The position numbers and the translations under genes were made by a program. The notes under the pieces were generated by a model. That model did no database searches and was not told the origin of the DNA. It was given only the letters and a program-made list of their open reading frames with translations. A stretch of 64,000 nt of DNA from Diphasiastrum complanatum (taxonomy: Eukaryota > Streptophyta > Lycopodiopsida > Lycopodiales > Lycopodiaceae): assembly GCA_029204225.1 (NCBI GenBank), contig MU832050.1, forward strand, positions 25,912 through 89,911. The letters are read 5' to 3'. Of this stretch, positions 60,243-64,000 are shown in pieces (the stretch's first letter is position 1; each line of letters opens with the position of its first letter).

Positions 60243-60306
60243 CCTCAGGCCCCTTTGGTGACCGGCCGTGCCAAGGTCATGATAGAGTCGTAACTGGACT
60301 CTAACA
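60243..60306 (-). repeat. 64-base LTR fragment of the minus-strand chromovirus
   Basis: Identical, base for base, to 52419-52482, the start of the chromovirus LTR (minus-strand TGTTAGAGTCC). It is cut off on its left by the plus-strand Gypsy. Best explained as the remainder of the chromovirus 5' LTR, marking the right boundary of the whole 52047-60306 complex. Confidence 0.9.
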
Positions 60307-60553
60307 TGAGCTATGTGCTAGACCTATTGCTGCTTCTAGGATTCCTTTAGAAGATGTCTTTCAAATGGTCGATGTGAGTTATTTTGCTGAGATTCTTCTA
60401 GATGGGTATCCATGTCTCCTTCACTATCCTTGTGTTATAGTTAATGTTGATGCTATACACTCTTGGGTTTTATGGATTCCTTGGAGTGTTGACCCCATTT
60501 TCTTGAATACCACTATACATTCTTGGGCATTGCGGATACCTTGGTTTGCATAG
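60307..60553 (+). pseudogene. unidentified coding remnant right of the Gypsy pair
   Basis: Open plus-strand frame: ELCARPIAASRIPLEDVFQM, VSYFAEILLDGYPCLLHYP, VNVDAIHSWVLWIPWSVDP, then a stop at 60551-60553. It starts exactly at the LTR edge and may continue the frame seen before 52040. Not recognised. Confidence 0.35.
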
Positions 60554-60555
60554 GT

Positions 60556-61503
60556 GCACAAGTGTCCATTCCAATTGCCATTTGTCAAGATGACCTACAT
60601 GTTTGTTGCTGCATGTTTGTTGGCATTCTTGGTTGTTATACGATCTACTTATACTTCAAGTTCCTTCACATTCCTTTTTGTTGCATATCTCTTGGTTTTC
60701 AATAATGTTGCCGAGTTATTGCCATGGTTGCCACCAAGCCATCCTTTTCTTGTGGTATTCCTAGGCTATTCAACTAGCTTTGTATATCTCACTTGCTGGG
60801 GTCCTACATAACGACACTTTCTGATGGCATTCTTGGGCTATTAGAATGCCTTGAGCGAGTTCTAGCCTTCACTTATTTCTATGTTAGTTACATCAATAGC
60901 ATCATGTTGTTCATAACATTAGAGATACGTTTACAACATGATTTAAAGTTGATGTACTATGCTTGTGGGTTTTGTGTGTTGCTTTTGGAATACTTGTGAC
61001 GACTTTTGTCCTTTCCTTCAATATCTCCATTAGTGCATGCATTTTCTCCTGCGCATTTCCTTTTGAGCTAGTTTGATAATTGGCTACTACCAAAGATGAT
61101 GCTCGGGGCCTTTCTTCTAGTCTTTTAAGGTTTAGTGATTATTTTTGTAAGCCCCACATTGAGAACAATAATTTTAAAGTCAGGGAGAGTTATGTACTAG
61201 AAATAGCTCCTAATTAGTATACCTTTAGGTACTAGACCAATTACCATTAAAGGCATGTCCTTATGGGACTCAAGTACCCTAAGTTGCCCTGGTCTCTAGA
61301 AGGTTCTACTAAGGACCTCTAGATAGCTTATATAGGGCTATCATTTAAACATTAGTAATTCGTGGGCTCTTCATGGGAGATCCCTTTACTATTTCTTGTT
61401 GGGCTTTAGCCATTGATGATATTAGGTGCTCTTGGTCATTCTTCGTGGGAAATTGCTTGTCGTGTCAATATTATAGTCACTGATACAATATAATATTCAA
61501 TAT
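60556..61503. other. non-coding stretch with CATTCTTGG phrases
   Basis: No gene. Phrases near GGCATTCTTGGGCTATTAGA and GGTATTCCTAGGCTATTCAA recur several times between 60520 and 60860, continuing the CATTCTTGGGC wording at 60519. Confidence 0.45.
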
Positions 61504-61863
61504 TTGAGTAATAGATTGAGTCTATATCTATTTCTATATAGAGCATATCTTGATCACACATGGCAGAGCCAGTTATGGGTCAAACCCGCTGACTCACTTT
61601 TTGGAGTTAAGGGTTCCCAGTTCCAGCATGCTATTTGGATTCAAGATTATCTCATGGCCTTAGATTCACATTACGACAACTCCAGGGTCTCATCACATCA
61701 GCTTGGGATTGAGATTGGATGCTAGGGTACATCGAGGGAGGGGGAGGAGAGAGTATTTGCCAGTTATGTTCCTTAGATAAGGTGGAGTCCAAGGATCACT
61801 TTCTAATCAGATGCCCAGTCTACTACGAGATCAAGGGGAGATATTACTACCTATGTTGAGATG
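61504..61863 (+). pseudogene. LINE C-terminal zinc-binding fragment
   Basis: YDNSRVSSHQLGIEIG followed, after a frameshift near 61725, by ICQLCSLDKVESKDHFLIRC (C-x2-C...H-x4-C) and PVYYEIKGRYYYLC. This SHxLxIExGR...CxxC...HFLxxCPxY layout is the C-terminal zinc-binding tail of non-LTR retrotransposon polyproteins. No RT is attached here. The 5' side is truncated. Confidence 0.65.
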
Positions 61864-62357
61864 CACTTGTTACATTGTGGTCCATTATAGCATATGAGGA
61901 TCCACACACACTATGTTGCACTCATGATACGAAAGATGTCTCTACGACAACAAAATTTATGTCAATCAGCTTTGCAAAGTCACTTTGACTTATAGCTCCA
62001 TATTGCATCCTTCTTCTCTTATAGGAGACCACAGCTAGATTGAGAGTCAGATCATAGTGAGAAGGACGACAATGATAATGACATTTCTCAAGATAGAGAC
62101 CAAAGTCCCATCACTCGAATACCTCTAGCAGCTGTCCCCATTACATCCTTCTTCAGTAGCAGCAAGATATGATGACACGTCTTACGATTACACTTGCAAT
62201 TAGATAATTTGCATAATGTTCAATTTATCTACCAGTAGTTTGATTGTATCTTTTTCTTTACTATTTTTAAAGACATTTCATAAGCTCCCATTGATACCAC
62301 ATACTTGACGTGTACTCTTTGTCTTATATGCTTTTTGGCATGGAAAAGGCATTAATA

Positions 62358-62360
<3 letters not shown>
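61864..62360. other. non-coding stretch
   Basis: No supported gene between the LINE tail and the CT microsatellite. Confidence 0.45.

Positions 62361-62403
<43 letters not shown>
62361..62403. repeat. (CT)21 microsatellite
   Basis: Perfect CT run of 43 bases. Confidence 0.97.
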
Positions 62404-62406
<3 letters not shown>

Positions 62407-62570
62407 GCCTCCATGTAGGAACAAGGCTTCTCCACCCCCTCTAGCTCCCACTCCTCCATGTCAGGCTGCCACACAACTAGCCAAGCAACAACGTTGCCTA
62501 TTGTTGCTCTTGGGCTGCTTGCTAATGAGCAGGCAGCCCTGCCCTCCCCCTCTCAAGTTCTTAGTTACCC

Positions 62571-62602
62571 GTTCCAGAACGGAACGCGTTCCGTTCTGGA
62601 AC
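62571..62602. repeat. perfect 32-bp palindrome
   Basis: GTTCCAGAACGGAACG at 62571-62586 is followed without spacer by its exact reverse complement CGTTCCGTTCTGGAAC. Each arm contains TTC-x2-GAA. A T-run (62611-62622) lies just to its right. Confidence 0.98.
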
Positions 62603-63490
62603 TTGACCAATTTTTTTTTTTTAAAATACGTTATTTTTTAACAAAGGAATTGAGATAAATAAGGAATGGAATAAAGAATCTAGGATCAGCGAGAGCTGAA
62701 GAACGTGGCTCGGATAGCTAGGATCAACGGGAGCTGCAAGAATTTTATTAAGTTTTTGCGAGATTTTTTGGCTATAAGCAGCTCTTTATCAGCAGTCAGA
62801 CAACATATGCATTATCGTCAGACAAGGCACGGACATCGGGATAGAGGGTGAGTTTTCAAATATAGCATTAGATTTCATGCATAACCGAGATACGGAATGC
62901 AACAAAGTTTTAGAAAGGTCCAGTCATCTGAATATGTGCACAGCGCAGTGACAAATAGCACAGTAGCAACAGAAAGCCATACTTACTAAAAATACACGAC
63001 AGAGATGTGGAGGACGTGAAAGTAACCGATAATTAGTAACTTCTTCAAATTTTGTTTCTGCTTGAACTGTATGTTTTCCAGCGTTTCTGATATCTAGCAT
63101 CCCGTAACTTATCATCAAGCATTGCTCAACGTATTATCAAGAAGTAGGAAGATCGTGGCCAGCAGGTGGCACTTTAACACAAAAAATGTTCCCCCCCCAG
63201 TACGTTTCGGCCCAAAAGGGTCAGAACGGGTTTCTAAGCTCTCAACTTAGGTCTCGTCTTCCTAGTGTGTAGATGCCAAGTATTCCATAAACTTCCTCAG
63301 CCCCTATTTTAACAGTTCTAAATATATACTCTCCTTCAAAAGCTTTTGATCAGTATACTTTTACTATCTTGAGCAATTAATGTGGAATCTCAGGCCATGA
63401 AAAGTGAAATGATGCAGCTCCCAGCAATAGTTAAGTCAATGAAAGAAGAATTGATCAAGCTGGTGGTATTGGATGCAGACTTGGTGACAT
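62603..63490. other. non-coding stretch
   Basis: No supported gene; holds an oligo-C run at 63193-63200 and an AT-rich tail. Confidence 0.45.
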
Positions 63491-63497
63491 GCTTATA

Positions 63498-63710
63498 TCC
63501 AATTTGCTATATGCAGATGATGTGGCATTCATTTCACCTACAACTAAGGGGTTATAGATGCATTTGGATAGCCTACACTCATTCGGGGACAAAGTTTGAT
63601 TGTTCACACCAAAAGAGTCAGATCATGATCTTTAACACCTCTAGGGCCTATATGCAGTCCACCTTTTAAATTGTTGCTGCTAGGTTAAGGGCCATGCATC
63701 ATTGGTTAAT
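63498..63710 (+). pseudogene. LINE reverse transcriptase fragment (YADD)
   Basis: SNLLYADDVAFISPTTKGL at 63498-63554 is motif C of a non-LTR RT. It is followed by a TAG and MHLDSLHSFGDKV, then by SQIMIFNTS in a shifted frame. The wording (LYADDVxxxSxxxxGLQxHLDxLHSF) is unlike LINE-A and LINE-B (FGDD/FAND), so this is another LINE clade. It may be the same family as the zinc-binding tail at 61504-61863. Truncated on both sides. Confidence 0.75.
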
Positions 63711-64000
63711 TTTGAGTGCAGAAGTTTATTCAGGACTCCCCAAGTAAGTGCAGATTACTTGATACTATGGTCTCACCTACCGTCAAAGTCAGAGTGGGCT
63801 AGCATTTCTTGCCTGCAAACTACTATGCTTTCACACGTAATCTGAGCTAATCCTTCAGTCCACATCAGATCATCCTTGCTGTGTTTGTAGTGATACCACT
63901 CTAGGTTGAGGCTATTTTGAGGATGATTATAATCATTAAGAAATTGTTAAGTCTCCTAAATGGCCAACCGCGATATCCTCATATTGCTCTCCTATCATCC

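Overview
This window looks like a gene-poor stretch of a large land-plant nuclear genome. The evidence is the set of element families (Ty1/copia, Tat/Athila-like and chromodomain Ty3/gypsy, L1-like LINEs), a plant-type MATE transporter with a GT-AG intron, initiator-Met-tRNA primer sites (TGGTATCAGAGC), and long GA/CT microsatellites. A seed-free vascular plant such as a fern would fit, but the sequence alone does not prove it.

Layout. 1-5000: degenerate plus-strand Copia (A) whose integrase core is deleted, with polypurine tract and 3' LTR. 7471-14300: a nested Copia cluster. A structurally complete minus-strand Copia (B, 7522-11952, with LTRs, primer site, PPT and a 5-bp target duplication AATTG) sits inside an older Copia RT fragment (C). 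C abuts a second related copy (D) that ends in its own 3' LTR. 17042-19201: the one clear host gene, a two-exon MATE/DETOXIFICATION transporter (minus), with (CG)7(AG)20 and a 40-bp tandem repeat upstream. 20900-25400: non-coding repeats. 25429-27690: 5'-truncated LINE.

28199-35471: the most unusual object. A degenerate reverse transcriptase of the Penelope/TERT/rvt side of the RT tree (minus) lies between two direct repeats of about 1.1 kb. A (GA)91 tract and a 70-bp hairpin-bearing tandem array lie at its 3' side.

36503-43746: Tat/Athila-like Gypsy with an internally inverted protease segment, a missing RT, and a decayed coiled-coil ORF after the integrase. 43990-44480: minisatellite. 44464-46980: Copia and LINE relics. 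48989-50603: small phase-0 exons of an unidentified coiled-coil host gene (minus). 52047-60306: a minus-strand chromodomain Gypsy that has lost protease, RT and RNase H, joined head-to-head to a plus-strand Gypsy that keeps gag to RNase H but lacks integrase. A 64-bp LTR fragment at 60243-60306 is identical to the far-left LTR end, so the plus element probably interrupted the minus element. 61500-63700: fragments of another LINE class, a CT microsatellite and a perfect 32-bp palindrome.

Almost everything except the MATE gene and the coiled-coil gene is decaying mobile DNA. There is no operon-like cooperation; the interest lies in element structure, nesting, internal deletion and inversion.
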